Shown one piece after another: positions 44,322-53,177 of a stretch of DNA of 64,000 bases. The DNA comes from Niabella pedocola (lineage in GTDB: Bacteria > Bacteroidota > Bacteroidia > Chitinophagales > Chitinophagaceae). A model generated the notes under the pieces. The model made no database searches. It saw nothing but the letters and a program-made list of their open reading frames with translations, and was not told the DNA's origin. The translations under genes and the position numbers were made by a program. Location of the stretch: assembly GCF_021044425.1 (NCBI RefSeq), contig NZ_JAJNEC010000004.1, positions 62,001-126,000 on the forward strand, in the 5' to 3' direction. The first letter of the stretch is position 1, and each line of letters opens with the position of its first letter.

Positions 44322-44504
44322 TTACTTTTTCTTTACCGGCGACGCTTCCTCCTTTGCTTTTTTCCTGCCCGATTCGATCAGCGCCCGCTGTAACAGGTAT
44401 TCGATCTGCCCGTTCACACTCCTGAATTCATCGGCAGCCCATTTTTCCAGCAATTGGTAAGCCGCCTGATCGATGCGCAATACAAAGCTCTTCTTATCTT
44501 TCAA
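44322..44504 (-). CDS. Small ribbon-helix-helix (Arc-like) protein
   Basis: 60 residues. SFVLRIDQAAYQLLEKWAADEFRSVNGQIEYLLQRALIE is an Arc/RHH fold: a beta strand (FVLRID) and two helices; a Lys-rich tail follows. A DNA-binding dimer is expected. It begins 10 bp after the SPFH gene on the same strand, a pairing that recurs in this group, so the two probably share a transcript. Target DNA is unknown; the strand residues (Val, Arg, Asp) would face the groove. Confidence 0.85.
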   Translation of the reverse strand: MKDKKSFVLRIDQAAYQLLEKWAADEFRSVNGQIEYLLQRALIESGRKKAKEEASPVKKK

Positions 44505-44514
44505 GGTGCCGTTT

Positions 44515-45378
44515 TTATTGATACAATGTTCCGGCGTTTAATACCGGCGTTGCAGCTTTTTCACCGCAGAGTACTACCATCAGGTTGCTTACCATGGCCG
44601 CCTTGCGCTCATCATCCAGCTCCACAATATTGTCTGCCGACAACTTTTTTAAGGCCAGGTCTACCATTCCAACTGCTCCCTCCACAATTTTTATCCGGGC
44701 TGCCACAATGGCTGTTGCCTGTTGCCGCTGCAACATTGCTCCCGCAATTTCCGGCGCATAAGCCAGATGACTGATCCGCGCTTCCTGTATCAGGATCCCT
44801 GCCGGCTCCAGGCGTTCGGCCAGTTCCTGCTCGAGGATCTTGTTCACCCGTTCGCCGCCATCCCGCAAGGTAATTTCGGCCTGTTCATCCTCCATCGTGT
44901 CGTAAGGAAAGCTCACAGCCAGGTGCCGGACAGCCGCTTCACTTTGGGTACGTACATAATCGATATAATTGGCTACCTGGTAGGCGGCTTTGTAGGTGTC
45001 GCCTACCCGCCAAACGATCACGGCCCCAATCTCGATGGGATTGCCCATCTTGTCATTTACCTTTAAAGTTTGTCCCTGAAAGTTCTGGTACCGCAAACTG
45101 AGCTTATAACTACCATACAGGGGATTTACAAAAAACAATCCGTTCTCCTTAACAGACCCTACATACTTTCCAAAAAAGTTTAATACCCTTGAATGATTGG
45201 GCTGTATGATCATCAGCCCCTTTAAAAAGAAAAGGCTGAGCAGTACCAGCAAAATACCGGCAACGATCCAGGGAGCCTGATGTTCCGCGTTTACAAGCAG
45301 ATAGATACCAACTCCGGTAAGCGCAATTGCAATAAACAGCGCCAGATAGCCGGACATGGGTTTTAATGACTTCTCCAT
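44515..45378 (-). CDS. SPFH (band 7/stomatin-like) domain protein
   Basis: 287 residues. Two hydrophobic segments at the N-terminus (LALFIAIALTGVGIYLLV and PWIVAGILLVLLSLFFL), then the SPFH domain (about 55-220: IIQPNHSRVLNFFGKYVG, NPIEIGAVIVWRVGDTYKA, VDYVRTQSEAAVRHLAVSF, LEQELAERLEPAGILIQEARISHLAYAPEIAGAMLQRQQA) and a helical C-terminus. Such proteins form membrane ring oligomers and organise proteases or membrane domains. It is paired with a small RHH gene 10 bp downstream. Confidence 0.93.
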   Translation of the reverse strand: MEKSLKPMSGYLALFIAIALTGVGIYLLVNAEHQAPWIVAGILLVLLSLFFLKGLMIIQPNHSRVLNFFGKYVGSVKENGLFFVNPLYGSYKLSLRYQNFQGQTLKVNDKMGNPIEIGAVIVWRVGDTYKAAYQVANYIDYVRTQSEAAVRHLAVSFPYDTMEDEQAEITLRDGGERVNKILEQELAERLEPAGILIQEARISHLAYAPEIAGAMLQRQQATAIVAARIKIVEGAVGMVDLALKKLSADNIVELDDERKAAMVSNLMVVLCGEKAATPVLNAGTLYQ

Positions 45379-45457
45379 AGCTTTAATTTAATATTAAAAT
45401 GATATCATAAAGATATAAAAAAGCCCTACCGGTTCAAAATTTATTTTTGTGCATTAT

Positions 45458-46288
45458 TTATTGCTGCCGGGACAAAAGGGATGCAATGCGGTCGGCAATG
45501 ACGCGGTTCCCTTTATCTGAGGGATGCAGGCCATCATACGTGAGGCCTATAGCCGCTTCGGGGTACGGGTAAACATCCGTTTCCGGATGAAACGGAATTG
45601 TTTGAAAATACGGATAGGCATAGCTGCGGTATTTACCGGTTGCAGGATCTTTTAACCACTTAAACCGCACCAGGTCTTTTTCCTTTAGCCCGCGATCGTT
45701 GTACAGATCGATACATTCCAATCCTTCCATCGCTGCTATATTTTTTATAGCCGCAGCTACCTGTTGTAACGACTGTCCGTCTTTATCCTTATACGACCCC
45801 CAGGCATTGTTCTTCATATTAAACAGGTATACAAAATCGGTTCTCCGCATGGGTGTTATCAAAATGATGCGGGCATGCGTATTAAGCTTGCGCAGCCGGC
45901 TTACAATGATCCTGAATGCTCCATAGATCGTACGATCGCCGGATGCGTTTTTATAATCATCTACCGATCCTACAGGCCTTCCCTGCCACCAGTCGTTCGT
46001 TCCCAGCAATACCGTATATACATCAGCATAAGGGATATACAGTGAATCAAAATTTGCAGCAATGCGTCCCGCCGTCCAGCCATTATAGCCCTTATTTACA
46101 TAGTGTACAAAGGGCAGTTGTTCCGCCACCATCGTCAGATACCCTTTCGTAATACGGTTACCGGTTTCGTCCAGGTGCTCATTCAGATAAGTGATGCTAT
46201 CGCCAATGGCCACCCACTTTATTTCCTTCTTTTGAAACCCGCTTGCCAGGAGTAAAAAGAGCAACAGTGCAATCGTTCGTTTTTTCAT
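45458..46288 (-). CDS. Secreted SGNH/GDSL hydrolase
   Basis: 276 residues with a short signal-like N-terminus (RTIALLLFLLLASGF). Block I is GDSITYLNEH with the catalytic Ser31; block III has LLGTNDWWQG (Asn/Gly of the oxyanion hole); block V is DGLHPSDKGN with the Asp-x-x-His pair near 255. An esterase or lipase acting on carbohydrate acyl or acetyl groups is expected; the substrate is unknown. The ATG at 46288 abuts the stop of the phytase-like gene, so the two are co-transcribed and probably share a function. Confidence 0.92.
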   Translation of the reverse strand: MKKRTIALLLFLLLASGFQKKEIKWVAIGDSITYLNEHLDETGNRITKGYLTMVAEQLPFVHYVNKGYNGWTAGRIAANFDSLYIPYADVYTVLLGTNDWWQGRPVGSVDDYKNASGDRTIYGAFRIIVSRLRKLNTHARIILITPMRRTDFVYLFNMKNNAWGSYKDKDGQSLQQVAAAIKNIAAMEGLECIDLYNDRGLKEKDLVRFKWLKDPATGKYRSYAYPYFQTIPFHPETDVYPYPEAAIGLTYDGLHPSDKGNRVIADRIASLLSRQQ

Positions 46289-47446
46289 TTATGGAATGAT
46301 TTCAAACAGGAACACCTGTGTTTTTTGTTCCCTGCTAAAATTGTTATCGGAAATCAGTAATAATGAATAATGCCCGTTCGCCAGTTTCGGGCCCAGGGTA
46401 ATGCCTTCCACGTTGTCGATATAGCGCCCCAGATCGTTCATATTCAATAACAGCCTTTTTGATGCAGGCCGGTACGTTTTATCAATATGCAACCCGTTTT
46501 TTCCCGATACGTCTGTTGAGCCATCAAGATCTGCTTCATATATTTTTATGGTGCAATACGAATTCCCAATCGAAAACGAGCGTTCCATTACCAGCAGGCG
46601 ATGGGCATCAATGGCCATGATCTCTGAAATACCATTCACCCGGAATGCGGTGGCCGGATCGGGTTTACGGGCCACGGCGTCCAGCAGGTAAGCATATTGC
46701 GTCACGGGCTTCCGGGATACAGCATCGTATTTCAGGATTCGTACCGGTGCACCGGCGTAATCGACATCGGCCTTGGGCCCATCCTCAAACAGCGGCTCCT
46801 CCACACTTACAAAAAGATGCCGGTAATCGCCGGTAAAAGCCAGCCCTTCAAATACCCCGTTTACCCGCGGCCCTTTTTCCGTTGTATGCACATGCATATT
46901 TGAGGGCAGTGCAAAGCTATCCCTGTAATGTCCCTGCAGATCCATTTCCCATATCCAGGGATCTTTGATATTGATGATGCCGTTCCGTTCTGCACGGTCA
47001 CCCTCGCTGGACCATATCAACCGATTGGTTGTTGGGTTAAAACGGATGGATTCGGGATCCGCGGCTTCCTGGGCCCCCTCTTTTAAAGAAGGGAACGTTT
47101 TACCATTGGCCATTTTAAGGGTTTGCACCCCGGTAAAGAACAGGGTATCGATCTTATTACCGGAGATTTTGATACGCGCTGTATAAAAACGCGAAGGACT
47201 GGTGGCCGACCGTTCATCGCTAATGATAAAATACTGATCGCCGCTGCGATCGTAATCAATACCCGATAAGCCGCCCACCCAGGTGCTTTTATATTGCAAC
47301 TCAAAAGGGAGCTCATACACATCCAGGAATTTCAATTGCTCGATGGACAGGGGTGCAGCCGGATGCGGTAAAGAAGCAGAGGTGTTCCGCTGTACAGCAC
47401 ATCCGGTTACGAGGAAAATAAAAACAGCTAAAATTGAAGATTTCAT
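46289..47446 (-). CDS. Esterase-like activity of phytase family lipoprotein
   Basis: 385 residues with a lipoprotein signal (VFIFLVTGC, Cys16). The mature part is a beta-propeller-like phytase-esterase domain: WVGGLSGIDYDRSGDQYFIISDE, DPESIRFNPTTNRLIWSSEGD, VFEGLAFTGDYRHLFVSVEEPLFEDG, and near the C-terminus NVEGITLGPKLANGHYSLLLISDNN, all marks of the esterase-like phytase family. The reaction is not established. It is directly followed (no gap) by an SGNH hydrolase gene, so a two-protein envelope hydrolase unit is inferred. Confidence 0.9.
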   Translation of the reverse strand: MKSSILAVFIFLVTGCAVQRNTSASLPHPAAPLSIEQLKFLDVYELPFELQYKSTWVGGLSGIDYDRSGDQYFIISDERSATSPSRFYTARIKISGNKIDTLFFTGVQTLKMANGKTFPSLKEGAQEAADPESIRFNPTTNRLIWSSEGDRAERNGIINIKDPWIWEMDLQGHYRDSFALPSNMHVHTTEKGPRVNGVFEGLAFTGDYRHLFVSVEEPLFEDGPKADVDYAGAPVRILKYDAVSRKPVTQYAYLLDAVARKPDPATAFRVNGISEIMAIDAHRLLVMERSFSIGNSYCTIKIYEADLDGSTDVSGKNGLHIDKTYRPASKRLLLNMNDLGRYIDNVEGITLGPKLANGHYSLLLISDNNFSREQKTQVFLFEIIP

Positions 47447-47693
47447 ACCTTTAAAACAGGTACAAAACTAAAGTTTTTTTTACCAAGTGCGCGGTATTCG
47501 GAACCTGTTGAATGATGCCTTTAAATGCAGTAACAAGTTTGGCAAAACACTCGGCGAAAAACAACGCCGCACGTATTCCTGCAACACTACTAAAACTGAA
47601 TTGTACCTTAACTAAAGCAGGATAGCGATTTCTTATAAAGCTCCGAAAGCGTCTGGCAAGCCTGCCAATGCACCGGGATAGGAGAAAAAAAAT

Positions 47694-48105
47694 GTTACAA
47701 GCCTGTAAGCCGGATTCTGTATCCCGCCCGGGGCGGGATGGTTATCATTTATCTGTTCAGAGAGTTGCCTCAATGAATCCATCTACCTACCCTTCCTGCC
47801 ATCCCGCCGTAGCGAAATTGTAAACGAGCAACTCACATTTTAAAACGGAACGTTTTAAAAAGCAGGATTTACATGGTATTTCAGCATACAAGGTTTACCC
47901 GTATTCAACATTACTGCTAAACACCGTGAGCTCTTACCTCACATTTTCACCCTCATCCCGCCCAAAAGCAGGACAGTTATTTTCTGTGGCACTGTCTGTT
48001 GTTCCGCCTGAGGCGAAACACCCGGCTATTCACCGGTGTATTGCTCTGTGCTGTCCAGACTTTCCTCCCATTCGCAATGCGAAAGGCGATAACCCGGCTT
48101 GTAAC
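47694..48105 (-). ncRNA. rnpB: RNase P RNA (class A), catalytic subunit
   Basis: About 412 nt, transcribed on the minus strand. The P1 helix pairs GTTACAAGCC and GGCTTGTAAC at the two ends exactly. The 5' conserved region GAGGAAAGTCTGGAC lies at 48053-48067, AGGGTGAAAATGTGAGGTAAGAG within 47931-47952, GGGTAAACC at 47892-47900, and the 3' ACAGAATCCGGCTTACAGGC at 47702-47721. It processes tRNA precursors. Some stems are lineage-specific, such as the long A/T-rich TTTTAAAACG-GA-ACGTTTTAAAA near 47837-47859. Limits are set from P1 and could extend a little. The gene follows the Smr gene by 71 bp on the same strand. Confidence 0.93.
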
Positions 48106-48176
48106 CCTGCAAAGTTAGAATCTAAAATTCAGAATGCAAAACCGGGGCATTACCGGGATGCCAGCAATTGCTGCTC

Positions 48177-49199
48177 CTAATATTTAAAATGGATCTCCGT
48201 TGCGCCGTAACCGTAAGAAGGGTGATACTGGTTTACAAAATAGCGCACCTCTTTTTTCCGCCGCAACGCATCATGGATCTCATCCCTGAGCCGCCCGGTT
48301 CCTACCCCATGAATAATGGTGAGCATGGGCTGCATATGGGCTACAGCCAGGTTGTAAAATTTTTCAAACGTATCCAGCTGAAGCGTCAGCATTTCAAAGT
48401 TATCCATGCGTGCCGCATTGTCCGTTAACTTCTCAATGTGCAAGTCCACCACGCTTCTTGCCGGCTCCAGGTGTTTACGTGCTTCTTTAGCGTTATACAC
48501 TTTAAATTTTTCGCCCAGTTTGCTGAGCGACGCTTCCATAGGATCCGCTTCCGGTGCCTTATCCGGATAAGTGTCAAACAATTTATAGGAGAAGGTTGCC
48601 AGGTTCTTCTGCCGCAGCTCTTCGATCTTTGCAAAGAGCTGTTTGGGTTTTATTTTAACGGAGGTTTCAAAATGCGTTGCCTTCTGTTTATTTGGCTGTG
48701 CCAGCGAAAACTCAAACTCAAAAGAAGGGCTATCGCTCATGTCTGCAAAAGGCACATCATGAATGTAGAAGTTTTGAAAGGGTTCTACCGTATTCTTCAA
48801 TTCAAATTCCGGATCGCCAAAAAAGCCCAGGGCATATTTAAACTGGTAAGTAGTGCGTGTATTGTTAACAAGGTGCACCTTCAGCAGCTCCACTACTTCA
48901 TCCCCAAACTCGTCGGTATCTGAAACCGGCAAAAAATTCAGCCAAACGCCGTCTTCTTCTCTTTCAGGAGCCTTCTTTTCCTTTTTAAGATCGTCTACAA
49001 ATTTCCGGGGCGGTGCCTGCGGTTGCTTTTTCTTTTGGGTAAAATTCTTAAAATACGGGAAATCAATCTGGTCCAGGTATACCGGAAACTTTACACCGCG
49101 TACATCAACCATTACCATCTTATCGTTAATAAAATCAACGATGACACCTTCTTCGTCGGAATGAAGGATTAAAACTTTATCGCCTATCTGATATTTCAC
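48177..49199 (-). CDS. Smr-domain protein with DUF2027-type N-terminus
   Basis: 340 residues from GTG 49199. An SH3-like strand set at the start (YQIGDKVLILHSDEEGVIVDFI), a Lys-rich linker, a central beta domain (about 80-230), and a C-terminal Smr domain with VVDLHIEKL, MLTIIHGVGTGRLRDEIHDAL and YHPSYGYGATEIHF. Smr domains are nucleases or nucleic-acid binders related to the MutS2 tail. The function of this form is unknown. It lies just upstream of the RNase P RNA gene, same strand; read-through is possible. Confidence 0.93.
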   Translation of the reverse strand: MKYQIGDKVLILHSDEEGVIVDFINDKMVMVDVRGVKFPVYLDQIDFPYFKNFTQKKKQPQAPPRKFVDDLKKEKKAPEREEDGVWLNFLPVSDTDEFGDEVVELLKVHLVNNTRTTYQFKYALGFFGDPEFELKNTVEPFQNFYIHDVPFADMSDSPSFEFEFSLAQPNKQKATHFETSVKIKPKQLFAKIEELRQKNLATFSYKLFDTYPDKAPEADPMEASLSKLGEKFKVYNAKEARKHLEPARSVVDLHIEKLTDNAARMDNFEMLTLQLDTFEKFYNLAVAHMQPMLTIIHGVGTGRLRDEIHDALRRKKEVRYFVNQYHPSYGYGATEIHFKY

Positions 49200-49342
49200 A
49201 CGCAAATATACGTAGCGTACCGTTATCAATACAGCTGCCGCCGTGAAATGAAGGTTTATTACAGGGGCTGCCGCTTATGCAACGCGAGCCTTGTTTCTTG
49301 CCCTGACACCTTGTTATGGTTACATTAGATAAAACGCAGCTA

Positions 49343-51037
49343 TCAGCCTGCTTTTTTTGCCAGCTTGCTGTTGCGGTATCCGTACAAGAAATAGATCGCC
49401 AATCCGATCGCCATCCATACAAAAAACCATAGCCAGCTGATCGCCGGAATTTCGGTAAGCAGATATAAACAGGATAAAACCCCCATTACCGGAACGAATG
49501 AGTATTTCCGGATGACTGTTTTAATGGTAATTACCGTGGCCATAACCAGGAACAATAAAAACAGGATCTCCTGGTACCCCTCATTACCGATATTGCGGAA
49601 CGACTGAACCGTTCGCTCCCTGAACAGGTAAATAAATATCAGCAGCAATACGGGAATAATATAACGTCCGTTGATATAGGGAATTCTAAACTTACCCACT
49701 TCCTTGCTTACCGGCGGCAGGATCAGCAGGCCGCCGCAAACCAGTATAAATGCAAATAAGGTTCCGATACTTGTCAGGTCGGTCATGAGGCTGCTTTCAA
49801 GGAACAAAGCGCCAAATCCCACAATGACACCCGTTAACAGCGTAGAGAAGGACGGGGTCTTATACCGGGGATGAATTTTCTGAAAGATCCGGGGCAGCAG
49901 CCCATCCCGGCTCATGCTCATCCAGATCCTCGGCTGACCGATCTGGAAAACCAGCAATACCGATGTGGTTGCCACAACCGCACTGACGGAAACGATTTTT
50001 TCTACCCAGGGTGCTCTTTTTTCAAAGACAAAGGCCAGTGGGTCCGATACATTTTTAAACGATGCATAGTTTTCGATACCTGTAAGTATAAGCGCAACCG
50101 CAATATACAATACCGTACAGATCACCAATGAATAGATCATACTCCGCGGCAGATCGCGCTGCGGATTCCGGCATTCTTCCGCCGTTGTGGATATGGCATC
50201 GAACCCGATATATGCATAAAAGACCGCCGAAACACCTTTCAATACGCCCTCAAAACGGTTGGGCAAAAAGGGCGTCCAGTTATTGGTATCTACAAAAAAT
50301 GCGCCCACAACAATAATAAAGATGATCACCGCGATCTTGAACATCACCATAAAATTGGCCGATTGCTTACTTTCCTTTATACCGATATAGGCCAGCCAGG
50401 TAATGAGTGCCGTAATAATAAAGGCCGGAAGATTCAGGAATACAGGCATGGTGCCGATCTTTGGCGCAGCGTTATACGCCTGGATCGCAAACTGATGATT
50501 TTTCAGCTCTTCCGGCGTAAGGCCGGCGGTATTACCCGCCAGGGCCTTTACGGCTCCCTGGTATGCGTTGACGGCCGTTTCCGGATCCACCAGCAACCAA
50601 TCGGGCAAATGGATATGAAATACATGCACCAACAGGTTATTAAAGTAGCCGCTCCAGGAAATAGCCACTACGATGTTACCGATTGCATATTCCAAAATAA
50701 GCGCCCACCCAATTACCCAGGCAACAATTTCACCAAAACTTACATAGGAATACGTATAGGCGCTGCCTGATACCGGAACCCGGCTGGCAAACTCGGCATA
50801 GCATAAGGCCGAAAACCCACAGGTAACAGCGGTAATAACAAATAACAACGATACCCCCGGCCCGCCATGATAGGCAGCACTGCCGATGGTTGAAAAAATA
50901 CCGGCGCCTACGACTGCGGCAATTCCCAGAAACGTAAGATCTTTTACAGTTAGTATTTTATTAAGGCCGTGCAGCTGCTCTTCTGGTTCAGCAATAATAT
51001 TTTCTATCTTTTTTTTCCGAAAGATCGAGCCCCCCAT
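49343..51037 (-). CDS. Amino acid permease (APC superfamily)
   Basis: 564 residues with about 12-13 membrane segments. Seen: the first-helix unwound motif FLGIAAVVGAGIFSTIGSAA, the second-helix CGFSALCYAEFASRVPVSGSAYTYSYV and the middle loop FYAYIGFDAISTTAEECRNPQRDLPRSM, characteristic of cationic-amino-acid-type permeases. The extra length is a periplasmic insertion (LLVDPETAVNAYQGAVKAL) of about 60 residues. Imports amino acids with protons; the substrate cannot be told. It follows the polyprenyl synthase gene with a 57-bp gap on the same strand. Confidence 0.93.
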   Translation of the reverse strand: MGGSIFRKKKIENIIAEPEEQLHGLNKILTVKDLTFLGIAAVVGAGIFSTIGSAAYHGGPGVSLLFVITAVTCGFSALCYAEFASRVPVSGSAYTYSYVSFGEIVAWVIGWALILEYAIGNIVVAISWSGYFNNLLVHVFHIHLPDWLLVDPETAVNAYQGAVKALAGNTAGLTPEELKNHQFAIQAYNAAPKIGTMPVFLNLPAFIITALITWLAYIGIKESKQSANFMVMFKIAVIIFIIVVGAFFVDTNNWTPFLPNRFEGVLKGVSAVFYAYIGFDAISTTAEECRNPQRDLPRSMIYSLVICTVLYIAVALILTGIENYASFKNVSDPLAFVFEKRAPWVEKIVSVSAVVATTSVLLVFQIGQPRIWMSMSRDGLLPRIFQKIHPRYKTPSFSTLLTGVIVGFGALFLESSLMTDLTSIGTLFAFILVCGGLLILPPVSKEVGKFRIPYINGRYIIPVLLLIFIYLFRERTVQSFRNIGNEGYQEILFLLFLVMATVITIKTVIRKYSFVPVMGVLSCLYLLTEIPAISWLWFFVWMAIGLAIYFLYGYRNSKLAKKAG

Positions 51038-51094
51038 CTATGATGAATTTTAGTGAAAATATTATAAAATGATGAGTTTTTTTAATTTATCCGT

Positions 51095-52060
51095 CTAATT
51101 TTCTCTTTTTACCAGTTGTTGCGCCAGTCCTTTAAGGGGTGTTTTTCGTTTTGAAACCACCGCCATATCGTCAAAATGCTGCAACGCCTCATTTAAAAAG
51201 CGGTGTTTAAGCTCAATAGCCCAGTTATCAATATTGCAATCCTTGTAAATTTTCAACACGCGGTTTACCTTATCCGGATCATTGCCTGCCAGCAATCCGT
51301 TCAGTTCCTCCTTTTGTGTGCCCTTCACTTCACCAAGGGCTTTTATGAGCAGGAAGGTCTTTTTGTTAGCCAGAATATCGCCCCCGGCCTGTTTTCCAAA
51401 CTTTTCCGGATCTCCGAAGGCATCCAGGTAGTCGTCCTGAACCTGGAACGCCAGACCGATCTTTTTTCCTGCCTGGTATAAAAGATCCAGATTGCCAAAA
51501 CTTCCGCCTCCCAGGATACCGCCCATCTGCAAACTGGCGGCCAGTAAAACGGAGGTCTTTTGGGTGATCATCCCCAGGTACTCCTCCATCGTTACATCAT
51601 TGCGCTGCTCAAAATCCATATCCAGCTGCTGTCCTTCACAAACCGCAACAGCCGTATGATTAAACAGTTCCAGTATCCGCTGTATCAGCGAAACATCGAT
51701 CCGGGAAATATATTCATAAGCCCGTATCATCATTACATCGCCGGCAAGAATGGCGGTGCTTTCATTATATTTCGTATGTACAGTTTGCTTTCCCCTGCGC
51801 AACGGTGCTTTATCCATGATATCATCATGGATCAATGTAAAATTGTGGAATAATTCAACGGCAGTAGCTACATTCCAGGCATCGGGGTGTATATCTCCGA
51901 ATAATTCGTTCGCCATCAGGCAAAGTATAGGCCGCAGCCGTTTTCCTCCGAGCGATAAAAAATAATTATTGGGCTGGTACAGCGTATGTGGCTCCTGCGG
52001 GAAATGTGTTTTTTCAAATGTTTCCGAAAATAAAGCGGATAATTCTTCGAATGTATGCAT
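51095..52060 (-). CDS. Polyprenyl (isoprenoid) diphosphate synthase
   Basis: 321 residues. Chain-extends isopentenyl diphosphate by trans condensation. Seen: GGKRLRPILCLMA, the first Asp-rich motif HDDIMDKAPLRRGK (Asp79, 80, 83) and the second FQVQDDYLDAFGD (Asp209, 210, 213), with Lys in ANKKTFLL. A medium-chain product (farnesyl or geranylgeranyl) is the usual outcome of this family, but length specificity cannot be read from sequence here. An amino acid permease gene follows 57 bp downstream. No terpenoid genes are adjacent. Confidence 0.95.
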   Translation of the reverse strand: MHTFEELSALFSETFEKTHFPQEPHTLYQPNNYFLSLGGKRLRPILCLMANELFGDIHPDAWNVATAVELFHNFTLIHDDIMDKAPLRRGKQTVHTKYNESTAILAGDVMMIRAYEYISRIDVSLIQRILELFNHTAVAVCEGQQLDMDFEQRNDVTMEEYLGMITQKTSVLLAASLQMGGILGGGSFGNLDLLYQAGKKIGLAFQVQDDYLDAFGDPEKFGKQAGGDILANKKTFLLIKALGEVKGTQKEELNGLLAGNDPDKVNRVLKIYKDCNIDNWAIELKHRFLNEALQHFDDMAVVSKRKTPLKGLAQQLVKREN

Positions 52061-52613
52061 GGCTCAAAAATAACGGTTCTTGCTCAAAAAAGAAGTTTCG
52101 AAAACCCCTGGTCCCGAATTCATCCGTCATCCCCGGACCGGTACCCTTCCTGCCGGCCTCATTTTCCCATACAAACCGCCGGCCGCTTAAACCGGTACTG
52201 CCCGCGCAGGATGTTCAACGGCATATGAACGGCCATTTTTTACATACCCTTTGTTTTCCTGCTGCCCGCGGATCAAACAACATGGCGGTGCAAAAACAGT
52301 TTTTAAACCCGGCCCCTTGTCCGTCTTTTGTTACCGCGATTACTGCCCGGCCTTCCCTCAGTTTTTTCTTTGATCGATCCGGGGCTTCTTTTTGATATGC
52401 CCGAGCCTCTTGCCTTTGCAGAAGCCTCCATTTCATGGGTTATAGATGCGGCAAACACAAGATCCCACTCTGTTCCTGTCGCACAACGATATCGTTATAT
52501 TTCATTTGCAATTGAATTGAATATTTACTAATTCCCCGGGCTGCTCAGCGGTGGATATAATATCCATTCGCTGCATATATGCAGGGGCCGGGAGCTGTTC
52601 CATCTGCTGCCAC
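52061..52613. other. Intergenic stretch with no supported gene
   Basis: 553 bp between the polyprenyl synthase start and the stop of a short protein gene on the same strand. It has no clear promoter, terminator or repeat. Two weak frames (plus 51988-52395; minus 52215-52436) have no start context and no known motif, so I leave them out. Confidence 0.5.
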
Positions 52614-52973
52614 TCAGATTCCCGGCTTATATAATTGCTGTATATACACGGAATATAAGATAATGGGTATTTTAGTACTCAGCAGCCTCCACTCTGCCAT
52701 ACTGCACTTTTTTTGCAAGCCGGAGAAAGACAGGATAAAAACATTTTCAATTGCATTTTTCACGATGTGGTCTCCCTTTTCATAGATCGCGTCTACCATG
52801 CGCATGCATTTTATCACAACGGGCAGATTGTGCGCAGTGAGCATTCTTTTTACAAAACGCACCAGTACCTGCATTATTTGGAGGGCATTTCCAAATTGCC
52901 GGGTAGTTTCCAGTTCATGCACTATGGCGGGTAACTCATCTTCGATCATCGCCGGAATTTCATATTGATTCAT
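52614..52973 (-). CDS. Short helical protein of unknown function
   Basis: About 119 residues from ATG 52973 (an earlier ATG at 52991 is possible). Mostly helical: IPAMIEDELPAIVHELETTRQFGNALQIMQVLVRFVKRML, then MRMVDAIYEKGDHIVKNAIENVFILSFSGL, with no signal peptide or catalytic motif. The pattern recalls small uncharacterised DUF7674-type proteins, but I am unsure. It is isolated, with 553 bp of gene-free DNA after it and the rnr operon terminator before it. Confidence 0.6.
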   Translation of the reverse strand: MNQYEIPAMIEDELPAIVHELETTRQFGNALQIMQVLVRFVKRMLTAHNLPVVIKCMRMVDAIYEKGDHIVKNAIENVFILSFSGLQKKCSMAEWRLLSTKIPIILYSVYIQQLYKPGI

Positions 52974-53103
52974 ATTTTCTGATTTATGCATCCTTGTACC
53001 CAAATTCATTCCAGCAGTAAGGCGCAATCATAAAATCCATTAGCATTCAACACATTAACAGGTTAGCGCCGTTAATGCTCCAAATTGGCAGCCTATCAAA
53101 ATG

Positions 53104-53130
53104 AAAAAACCATTTCAAAATGAAATGGCT
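53104..53130 (-). terminator. Intrinsic terminator of the rnr operon
   Basis: On the minus strand CCATTTCA/TGAAATGG pairs (8 bp, 3-base loop TTT) and is followed by TTTTTT. It lies 48 bp after the rnr stop at 53178. Confidence 0.85.
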
Positions 53131-53177
53131 GTAGTGTCATAGAATATTATGTACTCTGCATCCGGGGCGGTGTGGCA

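Noticed and set aside
47926..48180. Plus-strand 84-codon frame as a gene
   Set aside because: It is antisense to the RNase P RNA, whose conserved blocks account for the sequence.
52215..52436. Minus-strand 73-codon frame as a gene
   Set aside because: No leader, no known motif, and basic composition that could be chance; recorded only as gene-free DNA.
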